Positions 28,775 through 39,025 of a DNA stretch of 64,000 nucleotides are shown here, in pieces. The position numbers and the translations under genes are program-made. Each line of letters opens with the position of its first letter. Position 1 is the first letter of the stretch. This stretch comes from Marivita sp. GX14005 (GTDB lineage: Bacteria > Pseudomonadota > Alphaproteobacteria > Rhodobacterales > Rhodobacteraceae), in assembly GCF_023370775.1 (NCBI RefSeq), contig NZ_JAMCCQ010000005.1, positions 62,001-126,000 of the forward strand. The letters run 5' to 3'. The notes under the pieces were generated by a model. It was not told the DNA's origin and searched no databases. It saw nothing but the letters and a program-made list of their open reading frames with translations.

Positions 28775-29824
28775 ATGATCCCCGAAGACCGCCTGCACCA
28801 GATCCAATCGCGTTTCGAGTATCTTGAGGCCCAGATGGCCGCAGGGTCCGGCGATATCGCTGCGCTCGGGCGCGAATATGCCGAATTGCGTCCGGTGGCC
28901 GAGCAGATTGCCGAATGGAAACAGGTTCGCGCCGATATTGCGGACGCGGAGGCGATGCTGGACGATCCCGAACTGCGCGAACTTGCGCAGGAGGAATTGC
29001 CCGCCCTCAAGGCCCGCCTTCCAGAGGTTGAACATGCCTTGCAGCTTGCGCTGCTGCCGCGCGACGCGGCAGATAAACGCCCCGCCATGCTCGAAATCCG
29101 CCCCGGAACCGGCGGCGAGGAGGCCGCGCTTTTTGCCGGCAACCTGCTGCGCATGTATCAGCGCTACGCCGAAGCGCGCGGCTGGCAGTTCGAGATCATC
29201 GAGGAACAGATGACCGAGCTTGGCGGGATCAAGGACGTCGTAGCCCATATCAAGGGCGACAATGTCTTCGCCCGTCTGAAATACGAATCCGGCGTGCACC
29301 GCGTCCAGCGCGTGCCGGAGACCGAAAGCGGCGGGCGCATCCACACCTCCGCCGCCACCGTCGCGGTGCTCCCCGAAGCGCAGGATGTCGATATCCGGAT
29401 CGATCCGAACGATCTGCGGATCGACACGATGCGCAGCTCCGGGGCAGGGGGCCAGCATGTCAACACCACCGATTCAGCGGTGCGCATCACCCATATCCCC
29501 TCCGGCATCGTCGTCACCAGTTCCGAGAAGTCCCAGCACCGCAACCGCGAGATCGCCATGCAGGTGCTGCGCACGCGGCTCTTCGATCTGGAGCGGCAGA
29601 AGGCCGACGACGAACGCTCCGCCAGCCGCAAGGCGCAGGTCGGCTCGGGCGATCGCTCCGAACGCATCCGCACCTATAACTTTCCGCAAGGCCGGCTGAC
29701 CGATCACCGTATCGGCCTCACGCTCTACAAGCTCGACGCGGTGATGGCCGGCGATCTCGACGAGATAATCGATGCGCTGACCGCCGACGCGCAGGCCACG
29801 TTGCTGGCCGAGATGGAGGCATGA
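28775..29824 (+). CDS. prfA: Peptide chain release factor 1
   Basis: Reads UAA and UAG stop codons and triggers peptide release. 349 residues. The GGQ motif [20 protein letters not shown] is the catalytic loop, methylated by Prm[16 protein letters not shown] and [24 protein letters not shown] match RF1. The N-terminus [19 protein letters not shown] fits the family at ATG 28775; ATG 28757, in frame, adds six residues. Overlaps prmC by four bases. Confidence 0.96.
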   Translation: MIPEDRLHQIQSRFEYLEAQMAAGSGDIAALGREYAELRPVAEQIAEWKQVRADIADAEAMLDDPELRELAQEELPALKARLPEVEHALQLALLPRDAADKRPAMLEIRPGTGGEEAALFAGNLLRMYQRYAEARGWQFEIIEEQMTELGGIKDVVAHIKGDNVFARLKYESGVHRVQRVPETESGGRIHTSAATVAVLPEAQDVDIRIDPNDLRIDTMRSSGAGGQHVNTTDSAVRITHIPSGIVVTSSEKSQHRNREIAMQVLRTRLFDLERQKADDERSASRKAQVGSGDRSERIRTYNFPQGRLTDHRIGLTLYKLDAVMAGDLDEIIDALTADAQATLLAEMEA

Positions 29825-30669
29825 CCGGAGCGCAAGCGCTCTCGCGCGCGGTCGCCCGGTTGAAAGCCGCCGCCATTCCCGATCCTTCCCGCGACGCGCG
29901 CCGCCTTCTTGCGCACACGCTCGGAATCGCGCCCGGTCGGCTGACGCTGGTGTTGCCGGACAACATGCCGCCGGGCGCGGCCGAACGCCTGGGCGCTCTG
30001 GTCGCCCGGCGCTGCGCGCGCGAGCCGGTCTCGCATCTGACGGGCTCTCGTGCCTTCTATGGTCGGGAGTTCATCGTCACGCCGGAGGTGCTCGACCCGC
30101 GTCCTGAAACCGAAACGCTGATAGAGCAGGCGCTCACCGCACCGTTCACGCGCCTGCTCGATCTCGGCACCGGGTCCGGATGTATCCTTTGCACGCTGCT
30201 CGCCGAATGTCCCGGCGCCAGCGGCACCGGCACCGACCTCAGCGCCGCGGCGCTGGAAATCGCGTTGCGCAATGCCCAAAGGCTCGGCCTCGCGAAACGC
30301 GTGCGTTTCGAGCAAGGGGCGTGGCTTGAGGCTGTGTCACCGGATGACCGGTTCGATCTCATCGTATCCAACCCGCCCTATATCGCCGCCGCCGAAATGC
30401 CCGGCCTCGCGCCCGAGCTTGCCCACGAGCCGCGCATCGCCCTGACCGACGAGGGTGACGGGCTGAGCGCCTATCGCATCATCGCCGCGCAGGCCGTGCG
30501 CCATCTGGCACCGCGGGGCCGCCTGATGGTCGAGATCGGCCCCACCCAAGGCGACCGGGTCCGTGCATTTTTTGCGCAGGCGGGGCTTGAAATGATCGAA
30601 ACCCATACCGACCTCGATGGCAGGAACAGGGTGGTTTCCGGCGTAAAATCGCCACATACGCTCTGCTGA
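29821..30669 (+). CDS. prmC: Peptide chain release factor N5-glutamine methyltransferase
   Basis: Methylates the Gln of the GGQ loop in release factors. 282 residues: helical N-terminal domain ([17 protein letters not shown]), SAM-binding [11 protein letters not shown], and the substrate motif NPPYI near the centre. It starts within the prfA stop (ATGA), so enzyme and substrate are co-translated, the usual arrangement. The 204-bp gap downstream shows only a weak GACGTTT/AAACGTC dyad. Confidence 0.97.
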   Translation: MTGAQALSRAVARLKAAAIPDPSRDARRLLAHTLGIAPGRLTLVLPDNMPPGAAERLGALVARRCAREPVSHLTGSRAFYGREFIVTPEVLDPRPETETLIEQALTAPFTRLLDLGTGSGCILCTLLAECPGASGTGTDLSAAALEIALRNAQRLGLAKRVRFEQGAWLEAVSPDDRFDLIVSNPPYIAAAEMPGLAPELAHEPRIALTDEGDGLSAYRIIAAQAVRHLAPRGRLMVEIGPTQGDRVRAFFAQAGLEMIETHTDLDGRNRVVSGVKSPHTLC

Positions 30670-30873
30670 GCCGGTGTTTCTGACGTTTTTCGCCCAAAAC
30701 CTCTTGTGCCGAAACGTCTGACATGGTTACTCAAGGTATCGCGCCGGTCGAGGCTGGTCTGACCCCTCTCGCGCGATGATAGCCGAAATATGGATGCTTT
30801 TGCAGTTATTCCTCGCGCATGAAGCGCACAACGCAATCGCAAAAACAGCTGACAGAAGGCTGAAACGTCAAAT

Positions 30874-31425
30874 ATGCGCTCTTCCAACAAACGCTCGCGG
30901 AACAAGTCGAACCGCAACCGCTCCAATTCCGTTGGCAATGTCGTCAACCGTGTCTTCGACAGCTCCGGCCCCGAAGGCAAGGTGCGCGGCACCCCGCAGC
31001 AGATCATCGACAAATACAACCAGCTGGCCCGCGACGCGCAGCTTGGCAATGATCGGGTGAACGCGGAGAATTTCCAGCAGCACGCCGAACATTACATGCG
31101 TCTTCTGTCCGAAGCGCAGCGCGAACAGGATGCGCGCCGCGAACAGCAGGAGCGCGAGAACCGCGAACGCCAGGCGCAGCGCGACGCCGAACGCGCCGCC
31201 CGCGCCGAGCAACAGGACCAGAAATCCGAGGATGATCCGGGTAAGGCACCCCAACCCGATATCGTGGAGACACAGGGCGCCGAGGAAAGCGGTCTGGTGG
31301 AGACGCCCGAATCGCAGGCCGAGGACAAACCCAAAAAGCCGCGCGCGCCGCGCAAACCGCGCAAGAAACCCGAGCCGAAAGCTGAGACCGGAAACGACGC
31401 TTCGGCACCCGACGCGGCGGAATGA
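30874..31425 (+). CDS. DUF4167 domain protein
   Basis: 183 residues. The first about 20 residues are Arg/Asn/Ser/Lys-rich (SSNKRSRNKSNRNRSN), suggesting nucleic-acid binding. The core VFDSSGPEGKVRGTPQQIIDKYNQLARDA then NAENFQQHAEHYMRLLSEAQRE is the DUF4167 domain, almost restricted to alphaproteobacteria. The rest is a charged coiled coil and a Lys/Pro tail (KPKKPRAPRKPRKKPEP). Function unknown. It converges with rsmA. Confidence 0.9.
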   Translation: MRSSNKRSRNKSNRNRSNSVGNVVNRVFDSSGPEGKVRGTPQQIIDKYNQLARDAQLGNDRVNAENFQQHAEHYMRLLSEAQREQDARREQQERENRERQAQRDAERAARAEQQDQKSEDDPGKAPQPDIVETQGAEESGLVETPESQAEDKPKKPRAPRKPRKKPEPKAETGNDASAPDAAE

Positions 31426-31439
31426 CGGCCCTCGGGAGG

Positions 31440-32276
31440 TCAGCCTAAGCGGCGCGCCAGCGCGCAGAACCCCTCGACCGAAACACGCTCGGCTCGTTCC
31501 GTCGGCGAAATGCCCACGGCTTCGAGATGCGTCTCGATATCCGGCGCAAGCCCCTTGAGCGACGCGCGCAGCATCTTGCGGCGCTGGTTGAAGGCCGCCG
31601 CGACCACGCGCTCCAGAACCTTCGGATCGGCTTCGAAGCGGGGTTCGGGCAGGGCGCGCAGATGCACCACGGCGGAACTGACCTTCGGCGGCGGCGTAAA
31701 CGCTTCGGGCGGCAAGTGCATTGCAATCCGCACATCGCAGCGCCACTGCGCGAGCACCGCCAGACGGCCATACGCCTTCGAGCCGGGCCGCGCCACGATG
31801 CGCTCGGCGACCTCCCTTTGGAACATCAGCGTCAGGGTTTGCCACACCGGCGGCCAGGTGTCCGGCGTCAACCAGCGCACCAGCAATTCGGTGCCAACAT
31901 TATAAGGCAGGTTCGCGCAAATCGCGATCGGCGGCGAGAGCCGCGCCAGCGCGTCCACCTCCAGCGCATCGCCTTCCACCACCTCGAGCCGCTCCGGATA
32001 GGCCGCCGCGATCTCCGCCAGGGCCGGCAGGCAACGCGCGTCTTTCTCTACCGCCAGCACCCGCCGCGCGCCTTCTGCCAGAAGCCCCCGTGTCAGCCCG
32101 CCCGGCCCGGGCCCGACCTCCAGCACATCCATCCCCGGCAGATCGCCCGCCTGCCGCGCGATCTTCGCCGTCAGGTTCAGATCGAGCAGAAAATTCTGCC
32201 CCAGCGATTTGCGCGCGCTCAGCCCGTGGGTCGCAATCACCTCGCGTAGGGGAGGCAAGCTATCAATCGAACTCAT
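31440..32276 (-). CDS. rsmA: 16S rRNA (adenine1518/1519-N6)-dimethyltransferase
   Basis: Dimethylates two adenines in helix 45 late in 30S assembly (KsgA). 278 residues: [20 protein letters not shown] motif [11 protein letters not shown], catalytic [12 protein letters not shown], and [14 protein letters not shown]. Last gene of the lptF-lptG-lptD-surA-pdxA-rsmA run. The gap to pdxA is only 14 bp and is filled by a copy of the dispersed element, whose AAGAAGAAA lies just before the ATG and may act as the ribosome-binding site. Confidence 0.97.
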   Translation of the reverse strand: MSSIDSLPPLREVIATHGLSARKSLGQNFLLDLNLTAKIARQAGDLPGMDVLEVGPGPGGLTRGLLAEGARRVLAVEKDARCLPALAEIAAAYPERLEVVEGDALEVDALARLSPPIAICANLPYNVGTELLVRWLTPDTWPPVWQTLTLMFQREVAERIVARPGSKAYGRLAVLAQWRCDVRIAMHLPPEAFTPPPKVSSAVVHLRALPEPRFEADPKVLERVVAAAFNQRRKMLRASLKGLAPDIETHLEAVGISPTERAERVSVEGFCALARRLG

Positions 32277-32278
32277 AG

Positions 32279-32305
32279 TTTCTTCTTGCCCTAAATATCC
32301 CGGGG
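32279..32305 (-). repeat. Dispersed 3'-end element, copy c (overlaps pdxA end)
   Basis: Minus strand: CCCCGGGATATTTAGG then GCAAGAAGAAA. It supplies the last codons and the TAG stop of pdxA and ends two bases before the rsmA ATG, so here the element has been co-opted into coding and probably into translation initiation. Confidence 0.75.
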
Positions 32306-33328
32306 GGCCGTTCGTCGTGCGCCATCGGTGCAAGCACGATGGATGGCGGGCTGGCCCCCACCACGCCGCGTTCCCGCCAAGCGCCACGCCATCCGCAACG
32401 CCTCGACGGTCGAGCCGGGATTGGCCAGACCCTGACCGGCAATATCGAACGCCGTGCCATGATCGGGCGAGGTCCGCACGATCGGCAGACCCAGCGTCAC
32501 GTTCACACCGCGGTCGAAATCCAGCGTCTTGATCGGGATGAGCGCCTGATCGTGATACATGCAGATCGCCGCATCGTACCCGTCGCGCGCCGCCGCGTGA
32601 AACATCGTGTCCGCCGAAAGCGGTCCGGCGATGTCCATCCCTTCGGACCGCAACCGCTTCAGAACCGGCGCGATCACGTCAATCTCCTCGCGGCCCATGC
32701 GCCCGCCTTCGCCCGCATGAGGGTTGAGCCCGGCCACCGCGAGGCGAGGGGCGTCGATGCCGAACCGATCCCGCAACGCGGCATGGGTGATCCTGATCCG
32801 CGTCTCCAGCAGGTCGGGCGTCAGCGCCAGCTTGACCTCCGAAAGCGGGATATGGATCGTCACCGGCACCACCCGCAAAGCGGGACCGGCCAGCATCATC
32901 ACCACATCGGGCGTATCGCACAGATGCGCGAGAAATTCCGTATGTCCGGGAAAACCGAAACCCGCGCCTTCCTGCAAGGCCTGTTTGTGGATGGGCAGGG
33001 TGCAGATCCCGCCGGCCTTGCCGCTGCGCGCCAGCGCGACGGCGCGTTCGATCACCGCCACCACGCCGCGCGCTTGTGCCGGCTGCGGCTGGCCGGTCCG
33101 GCGCGGCCCGTCGAACGGATGCACCAGGACCGGCAATGCGCGGCCCGTTTGCAAAGCCTCATCCGGCGCTGCGATGGCCTGCCATTCGGCCTCGTCGGGC
33201 AGATGCGCAGGATCGCCGATGAGGAAAAACGGCACGTCCCCGCGCAGCGCCTCCCACGCCGCGACGGCAAGCTCTGGCCCGATCCCGGCCGGCTCCCCGA
33301 TGGTCAGCGCGATGGGGGCCGGGTTCAT
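32291..33328 (-). CDS. pdxA: 4-hydroxythreonine-4-phosphate dehydrogenase
   Basis: NAD-dependent step of vitamin B6 synthesis. 345 residues. The metal and substrate residues are in [18 protein letters not shown] and [13 protein letters not shown], and [12 protein letters not shown] and the late [13 protein letters not shown] are hallmarks. The C-terminal tail (about [19 protein letters not shown]) looks unconserved and ends in the dispersed element, so the natural C-terminus may have been extended. The start overlaps the surA stop (ATGA). Confidence 0.96.
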   Translation of the reverse strand: MNPAPIALTIGEPAGIGPELAVAAWEALRGDVPFFLIGDPAHLPDEAEWQAIAAPDEALQTGRALPVLVHPFDGPRRTGQPQPAQARGVVAVIERAVALARSGKAGGICTLPIHKQALQEGAGFGFPGHTEFLAHLCDTPDVVMMLAGPALRVVPVTIHIPLSEVKLALTPDLLETRIRITHAALRDRFGIDAPRLAVAGLNPHAGEGGRMGREEIDVIAPVLKRLRSEGMDIAGPLSADTMFHAAARDGYDAAICMYHDQALIPIKTLDFDRGVNVTLGLPIVRTSPDHGTAFDIAGQGLANPGSTVEALRMAWRLAGTRRGGGQPAIHRACTDGARRTAPRDI

Positions 33329-34554
33329 GGCGTTGTGATACGGGCATCGGCGCGGAGCTGCGCGAGATAGCTCTCTGCCATGGATTGCAGGCGCTGGTTG
33401 CGCAGGCCAAGCGCGAATTGCTGGCGGTCGACATCCTCGCCCGCCTCTGCCGTGCGGCCGCACAGCATCAGGAACACCAAGGTTTGCCCATTTGAACGCG
33501 TCAACGCGGTCGAGACCTCTCCGGCATCGAGCTTGCTCAGCTCGAAGGCGATATCAGTCGGTATCTCCGATGGCGGCAGGCTCTGACGTTCGAGAACCTC
33601 CGGCGGCTGGCCTTGCGCCACACCGTAGAGATCGTCGCAGCGGTCGAGCTTGCTTTGCAGCACCCGCGCCTTCGCAAGCGTCTCGGTGCTGCGCCCGCCG
33701 GGCATGTAATAGGCCGCGTATTCGATCGCCGCATAGCTCGGCGCGTCATAGCCCGTTTCCTCGATATCGCGCAGCTGAAACAGCGCGACCGCGTTGGGGA
33801 TCGGCAGCGGATCGGTGACCTCGCCCGGTGCCAGCGCCAGAACGCGCGGCCGCAGGACGGGCGGCAGATCGTCGAGGTTCTGCCAGGGCAGCCGCCCCCC
33901 GGCCTGTTTCGTCGCGGTGGCCGAATAGCGGCGCGCGGCGGCGGAGAACTCGGACACCGATGTCGTCTGGCTGATCCGTTCGGCGCGCTGCATCACCTCG
34001 TCGGCCTGCTGCGGCGGGGCCGGCATGATGATCTCCGACAGCAGAACCCGCACCGAGGATCCGCCCGAGGCCCCCAGAGCGCGGTCGATTTCGGCCTCCG
34101 ACAGGTTGACCCGCCCGGCGAAACGCGCCTGCACCAGCTGCCGCCAGCTCAGCCCGGCGCGCACGAAATCGCGGAAGGTCTGTTCGGCCACGCCCGCCCC
34201 GGCGAGCGCCTGCACGAATTCCTCGCGGCTCAGATCGGCGCGCGCGGCGAATTCGGTCATGCCGTCCAGCACCTCCTGCTCGGTCGGCGCGATCCCCGCC
34301 GCCTCGGCGGCCTGCGCGCGCAGGCGGTCGTCGATCAGCTGTTCGCGCGCCAGCTCGCGCGGGTTTCCCGGCGCGCGCAACACGCCGAGCATCCGCGCCC
34401 GCTGATCGAGCTCATAGGCCGTCACCACGCCTTCATTGACGCGCACGACGGGGGCAAAAAGGTTCTGCGCCGCGCCGGGCACCGCGCCGAGCGCAAGGCT
34501 GGCCGCAAGCGCCAAAGCGCCGAATTTCCGGGTGAGAAGATGCGTCACTTGCAT
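33325..34554 (-). CDS. surA: Periplasmic SurA-like peptidyl-prolyl isomerase/chaperone
   Basis: Escorts outer-membrane proteins, including LptD, across the periplasm. 409 residues: signal peptide (FGALALAASLALGAVPGAAQ), SurA N-terminal domain with VVRVNEGVVTAYELDQRARM and REQLIDDRLRAQAA, then parvulin-type regions (SEFSAAARRYSATATKQAGGRLPW). The position between lptD and pdxA matches E. coli lptD-surA-pdxA-rsmA. Sequence is diverged from E. coli, as is normal in alphaproteobacteria. Confidence 0.9.
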   Translation of the reverse strand: MQVTHLLTRKFGALALAASLALGAVPGAAQNLFAPVVRVNEGVVTAYELDQRARMLGVLRAPGNPRELAREQLIDDRLRAQAAEAAGIAPTEQEVLDGMTEFAARADLSREEFVQALAGAGVAEQTFRDFVRAGLSWRQLVQARFAGRVNLSEAEIDRALGASGGSSVRVLLSEIIMPAPPQQADEVMQRAERISQTTSVSEFSAAARRYSATATKQAGGRLPWQNLDDLPPVLRPRVLALAPGEVTDPLPIPNAVALFQLRDIEETGYDAPSYAAIEYAAYYMPGGRSTETLAKARVLQSKLDRCDDLYGVAQGQPPEVLERQSLPPSEIPTDIAFELSKLDAGEVSTALTRSNGQTLVFLMLCGRTAEAGEDVDRQQFALGLRNQRLQSMAESYLAQLRADARITTP

Positions 34555-36683
34555 GAGCGTCGGTACTCCTTGCCGCTGCCGCCGGTGCTGAAGCCTGTCA
34601 GCGCCACGGTCAGGCCGAAATCTGTCGATGGGTTCAGGTTAGAGGAAGAGGCAAAGCGGCGCGAGACCGAAAAATCCACCACGACACATTCGTTGCGGTA
34701 TTCAGCGCCAAGCCCCGCCTTGAGAAATTGCCCTTCCGCGATGTCGTATCGCGTCTGGCCGGTGGCCGTCCAGTGGCGGTTCACATCGTAGCGCCCGGTC
34801 AGTCTCCATTGCGATTGCGCGTCGTCGCGATCTTCGTCGGCATCCGTTGTCAGCAGGATATAGGATGCCCCCAGCGCGTAGCGGCCGCGGTTGAGATCGG
34901 CGCGCATCTCGGCCTTGGCGAAACGGGTGTCGGTCATGTCGTAGAGCCCGCGCGCCAGAAGCTGGATGCCGCTCTTGTGCATGAAACGGCCCGAGACGAG
35001 CCAATCGGAAAATTCGCCGTCCAGCCCCGAGGAGCGCGAGAAATCACCGTCCAGATCCTCGCGCCAGACGCGCCCCAGCACCAGCGCCGCGCGCCAGCCA
35101 TTCGGATCCTCACGCAGCCAGCGCAGCCCCGCCGCGCCGATCAGCCCGCGCTCGCGCCGGTCGGGCGCGGGAAAACGCGACAGCGCCAAAAGGTTGCCCT
35201 CGTCGAATTCGACGCGGGTGCTTTCGTCATTCGGCACGCCGAGCCGGTCCCCACCGACCCAGCCGACCTGCACGATGGGTTCGATGAGATCATTGCCGTC
35301 GTCGGATGTGCGCCGCACCAGCGGCCAGCGCAATTCAACGGAAGCCGCCGGGGTGAGTTGCGAATACTCCCCCTCTGCCGCCGCGTCCTGCCGGATCATG
35401 AAATGATCGGCGGACAGCTTCGCCACCGCACCCGCGCGCAGGCCGAAGGGCAGGGTCCAGCGATTGTGCCAGCTTAGATCGAGATTGGCCCGCGCCACGT
35501 CGCGCCCGTCCACCACGTCATCGGCATCCGGCCCGTCGATATCGGTATCCGAATAGCGGTAATGTCCGTGCAGGTCGAACCCGAGCCGGATCTCGCCGCC
35601 GATCCGATTTGGAAAATAGCGTTTGCGGTAGCGCAGATCGCCGATGATCGTTGGCTGCGTCGCGTTGTCCTCGCCATCGGTGAGGCTTTCGTAATGGATC
35701 GCGCCGGTGGAAAAGAAACTGTCGCGCCGCGTGCGCGACAGGGTGATCGCGCTATCCAGCCTGTCCTTGGTGAAGACGTTGTAATCGTTGAGATAGGCAT
35801 CGTCCGTCACCGCCTCGATATCGAAATCCAGTCGGAAATCGCGCGGCAGGTCGAACCCGCCATTCGCGAAGAAGAGCCCGCGCAGATCGTCATCGGTGAG
35901 CGAATCGCGGCTCACCGCGCCGTCGATCCTCAGATCGCCGTTGCGGAAGGCCTGCCGGTAGCGCAGCTCCAGCGTGCTTGTGATGGGCGAGACATAGGGC
36001 GTCAGCGTCAGATCGGCATGATCGCCGAGCGGTATGAAATAGGGCAGGCGGATGCCGAAGCCCAGAAGCGTCGAGGTCTTGAGTTCGGGGATCAGGAAGC
36101 CCTGCGCGCGTTCCAGCGTCGGATCGGGAAGGCGCAGGCGCGGGATGTAGAAGACCGGCACGCCCAGCACGCGCAGCTGTGCATCGTCGAAATAGAGCTG
36201 CTGCGCCTCCGCGTCATGCACGACGCGGCTCGCGCGGATCGCCCAGAGCGGCTCCTCACCCGCGCAGACCTGGCACGAGGTCGCGGCCACCTTGCGCATG
36301 GCGGTATACCGCCCTTCGACGCGGGCGGCGCGGGCGGCGGCGATCTGCAACTGTTCGTCCAGAACGAGACGCGCGCTTTCCAGAAGCCCGTTGCGGAACC
36401 CCTGATCGAGGTCGGCCTCGGTCGCGGTGAGCACGTCGCCGTTGGGATCGGTGATGCGGATCGGCCCCTGGATATCAAGCGTGTTGGCCTCGCGGTCGAA
36501 CACGATGCTCGTCGCAGTCAGGCGCGTGCCCTCGTGCAGCGCCTCGACATTGCCGGTGGCGACCAGCGTATCGCCGCCTTCCTCCACCAACACGGAATCG
36601 GTGAGCAGAAGCACATCGGCAGACTGCGCCGCAGCCGCGCCAGTCATCAGCGCGAATAGCCCTGCCAAGGCCGCGCGCCGCAT
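34545..36683 (-). CDS. lptD: LPS-assembly outer-membrane protein LptD
   Basis: Inserts lipopolysaccharide into the outer leaflet. 712 residues: signal peptide (AALAGLFALMTGAAAAQ), LptA/OstA-like N-terminal domain (TLVATGNVEALHEGTRLTATSIVFD, NTLDIQGPIRI), then a large beta-barrel. Four cysteines stand out: a CQVC pair after residue 130, one in NECVVVDF, and one in the C-terminal EYRRSCK. They would allow the disulfide pairing known for E. coli LptD. The start abuts the lptG stop (TGATG). Confidence 0.95.
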   Translation of the reverse strand: MRRAALAGLFALMTGAAAAQSADVLLLTDSVLVEEGGDTLVATGNVEALHEGTRLTATSIVFDREANTLDIQGPIRITDPNGDVLTATEADLDQGFRNGLLESARLVLDEQLQIAAARAARVEGRYTAMRKVAATSCQVCAGEEPLWAIRASRVVHDAEAQQLYFDDAQLRVLGVPVFYIPRLRLPDPTLERAQGFLIPELKTSTLLGFGIRLPYFIPLGDHADLTLTPYVSPITSTLELRYRQAFRNGDLRIDGAVSRDSLTDDDLRGLFFANGGFDLPRDFRLDFDIEAVTDDAYLNDYNVFTKDRLDSAITLSRTRRDSFFSTGAIHYESLTDGEDNATQPTIIGDLRYRKRYFPNRIGGEIRLGFDLHGHYRYSDTDIDGPDADDVVDGRDVARANLDLSWHNRWTLPFGLRAGAVAKLSADHFMIRQDAAAEGEYSQLTPAASVELRWPLVRRTSDDGNDLIEPIVQVGWVGGDRLGVPNDESTRVEFDEGNLLALSRFPAPDRRERGLIGAAGLRWLREDPNGWRAALVLGRVWREDLDGDFSRSSGLDGEFSDWLVSGRFMHKSGIQLLARGLYDMTDTRFAKAEMRADLNRGRYALGASYILLTTDADEDRDDAQSQWRLTGRYDVNRHWTATGQTRYDIAEGQFLKAGLGAEYRNECVVVDFSVSRRFASSSNLNPSTDFGLTVALTGFSTGGSGKEYRRSCK

Positions 36684-37777
36684 CAGCCGTCCTCCCGTTG
36701 CAGGATCAACCCCAGCGCAAGCAGCACCGATGCCAGGGGCGGCGCCCAGGCGGCCACCAGCGCGTTCAGTTGCCCGTTTTCGCCCAGGATCTGCGCGAAG
36801 TTGCGCACGTAGTAGAGCGAAAATCCGAGCAGCACCGCCGACAGAACCGCGATCCCGGTGCCGCCGAGACGGCTGTGCCGCATGGTGAAGGCCGCGCCGA
36901 TCAGCACCATCGACACGAGGAACACCGGCCGCGCCAGTTCCATCTGCAACCAGACCGCGTGTCGGCGCGCAGAGAACCCGGCGCTTTCCAGATCAGTGAT
37001 ATAGCCGCTCAGTTCCCAGACCGACACGGCGGAGGGGCGGCCGAACCGGTCCTTGATGCTGTCTTCGGTCAGCGTCGATGGCACCGTCAGTATACCGTAG
37101 ACCTGCGCATTGGCTTCGGGGTTCAGCCCCACGCGCAACGGCCAGACCTTCGCGCCGCGCAGCTTCCAGGCACCGGCCTCCAAAGTGGCCTCCTCGGCCT
37201 CGATCCGCCGCACCGGCCCGCCGCCTTCGGCATAGGCCACGAACATCACGTCATAAAGCACCGTGCCGTCGGGGTTGGCCCGCGCTGCGCGGATCACCGT
37301 CTGGCCCGCGGGATCGGATTGCCGCAGCCAGAGCCCCTCCTTGCCGATGGACAGCGCCGAGGTCTCGCCGCTGCGATAGCTTTCGCGCAGATCGGCATAG
37401 GCTTTCGACGTGGCCGCGACGATCGGATTGCCCATCGCCACGGTCAGCCCGCCGATCACCACCGCGACCACCAGCGGCCCGACCAGCGCCACCAGCCCCG
37501 AACGCCCCGCAGCGCGCGTGACCACCAGTTCCGACGACCGTGCGAGCGACACGAAGAGCGCGATGGCCGACAGGATCATCACCAGAGGCAGGATCTGATA
37601 CATCCCCTCGGGCGTGTTGAGCAGCGTCAGGTGCATGATCTCGCCGAAGCTCACGTCGTCGTCGAGCCGCCGGATCTGATCCACCAGATCGAGCAGAAGC
37701 TGAAACAGAAAGAAGATCGCGAAGATGCCGAGGAAGGTCCACAGGAAACGCCGCGCGAAATAGCGATGCAGGGTCAC
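36683..37777 (-). CDS. lptG: LPS export ABC transporter permease LptG
   Basis: One of two permeases of the LptB2FG complex that extracts LPS from the inner membrane. 364 residues. TLHRYFARRFLWTFLGIFAIFF at the N-terminus, YQILPLVMILSAIALFVSLARSSELVVTRAAGRS (coupling helix region), a periplasmic jellyroll in the middle, and C-terminal helices. Overlaps lptF by four bases (ATGA). Confidence 0.95.
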   Translation of the reverse strand: MTLHRYFARRFLWTFLGIFAIFFLFQLLLDLVDQIRRLDDDVSFGEIMHLTLLNTPEGMYQILPLVMILSAIALFVSLARSSELVVTRAAGRSGLVALVGPLVVAVVIGGLTVAMGNPIVAATSKAYADLRESYRSGETSALSIGKEGLWLRQSDPAGQTVIRAARANPDGTVLYDVMFVAYAEGGGPVRRIEAEEATLEAGAWKLRGAKVWPLRVGLNPEANAQVYGILTVPSTLTEDSIKDRFGRPSAVSVWELSGYITDLESAGFSARRHAVWLQMELARPVFLVSMVLIGAAFTMRHSRLGGTGIAVLSAVLLGFSLYYVRNFAQILGENGQLNALVAAWAPPLASVLLALGLILQREDG

Positions 37778-38895
37778 GCCGCCACCTCCCGCCGCCCGGC
37801 CCGGAAGGGCCGCGCCGCGATATGGAGCATGGCCCCCGCCAGCCCCAGCCCGACCGCCGATGGCAGATAGACCAGCGGCCAGAGCGCCGCATTGCTGCGC
37901 GTCGGATCGGTCACCGCGCTTTCCACCAGCTTGACGACGACCAGGAGGAAGATCGCCACCACGATCTGCCGCCCCACGCCGAAGCGGCTGAAACTGCCCG
38001 TCAGCAGCGTGGCGAACCCGATCAGCGCGGCCACCAGTCCCAGAAGGGCTTGTTGAAACCGCGAATGGAGCTCCTCGTTCACCCGCGCGATCGGCTCATC
38101 GACCAGCAGCGCGACCTCTGCCGGGCGCGTCAGAAGATCCCATGTCGGCACATGCCGCGAGCGCAGGTTGCGGTTCTGGCTCTGCACGATCATGTTGCTG
38201 ATATCATAAGTGAAATTCTCGAAGATCGTGGTCGAGAGCTTGCCCGTCTCCACGTTCCGTGTCTGCGCCAGCCCGCTCACCATGACGAGCCGCGGCCCCT
38301 CAACCCCCTGCACGACATAGGCACGCTCGGCGGTATAGGTCACATCGCGATCCGCGCGGCGGCGGTCCGACAGGTAGACGTCGTGCAATTCGCCATCGGC
38401 GTCGATCTCGCGGATGAAGAAGGTCACGCCGGGGCCGGGATGAAGGAACGTGCCCTCGCGCAGGAGCCGCGCGCTGATCGAGCCGGAGATCTCGACCTCG
38501 CGCTCCTTCAACTGGTTGGTCGAGGCGGGCACGAGGAAATGCGTCAGCGCCGACATCATCAGCGCCACGATCAGCCCAAAGACCAGCACCGGGCGCGCCA
38601 GCCGCCAAGGGCTGTAGCCGCTCGATTGCACGACCGTCAGTTCCGAATCCCCGATCAGCCGGTTGGTGACATAGACCGCCGCCGCGAAGGACGCCATCGG
38701 CAAGACCCGCGCGATCACGCCCGGAAGGCTCAGCGCGGAAAATTCAAGGAACACCCCCGCCGAATGGCCATCCGCGATCAGCCGGTCGAACAGCACGACC
38801 GCCCGGTTCACCCAATAGACCGAGACGAGAACCAGAGAGAAGAACCCGAATAGGACCATGAGTTGCGACAGCATGTATCTGTCGAATCTTGGCAC
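37774..38895 (-). CDS. lptF: LPS export ABC transporter permease LptF
   Basis: Partner permease of LptG. About 373 residues: PRFDRYMLSQLMVLFGFFSLVLVSVYWVNRAVVLFD opening helix, LPMASFAAAVYVTNRLIGDSELTVVQSSGYS coupling region, a periplasmic domain and three C-terminal helices. The best start is the GTG at 38893-38895 with GAGAGGG upstream, since homology begins at PRFDRY; a GTG at 38910 is possible. It heads the lptF-to-rsmA run and is divergent from pepA, whose start is 131 bp away. Confidence 0.93.
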   Translation of the reverse strand: MPRFDRYMLSQLMVLFGFFSLVLVSVYWVNRAVVLFDRLIADGHSAGVFLEFSALSLPGVIARVLPMASFAAAVYVTNRLIGDSELTVVQSSGYSPWRLARPVLVFGLIVALMMSALTHFLVPASTNQLKEREVEISGSISARLLREGTFLHPGPGVTFFIREIDADGELHDVYLSDRRRADRDVTYTAERAYVVQGVEGPRLVMVSGLAQTRNVETGKLSTTIFENFTYDISNMIVQSQNRNLRSRHVPTWDLLTRPAEVALLVDEPIARVNEELHSRFQQALLGLVAALIGFATLLTGSFSRFGVGRQIVVAIFLLVVVKLVESAVTDPTRSNAALWPLVYLPSAVGLGLAGAMLHIAARPFRAGRREVAA

Positions 38896-39025
38896 GGCGG
38901 ACCCTCTCACACGGCGACATCGGGGCTTGCGCCCGTTCCCGTCCGGGTTTGCGGGAAAAGCCGCCTCTGGTCAACCGCGCGTGCGGGCGTTACCCCTTGG
39001 CGCGAAGCAATATACGGAGCACATC

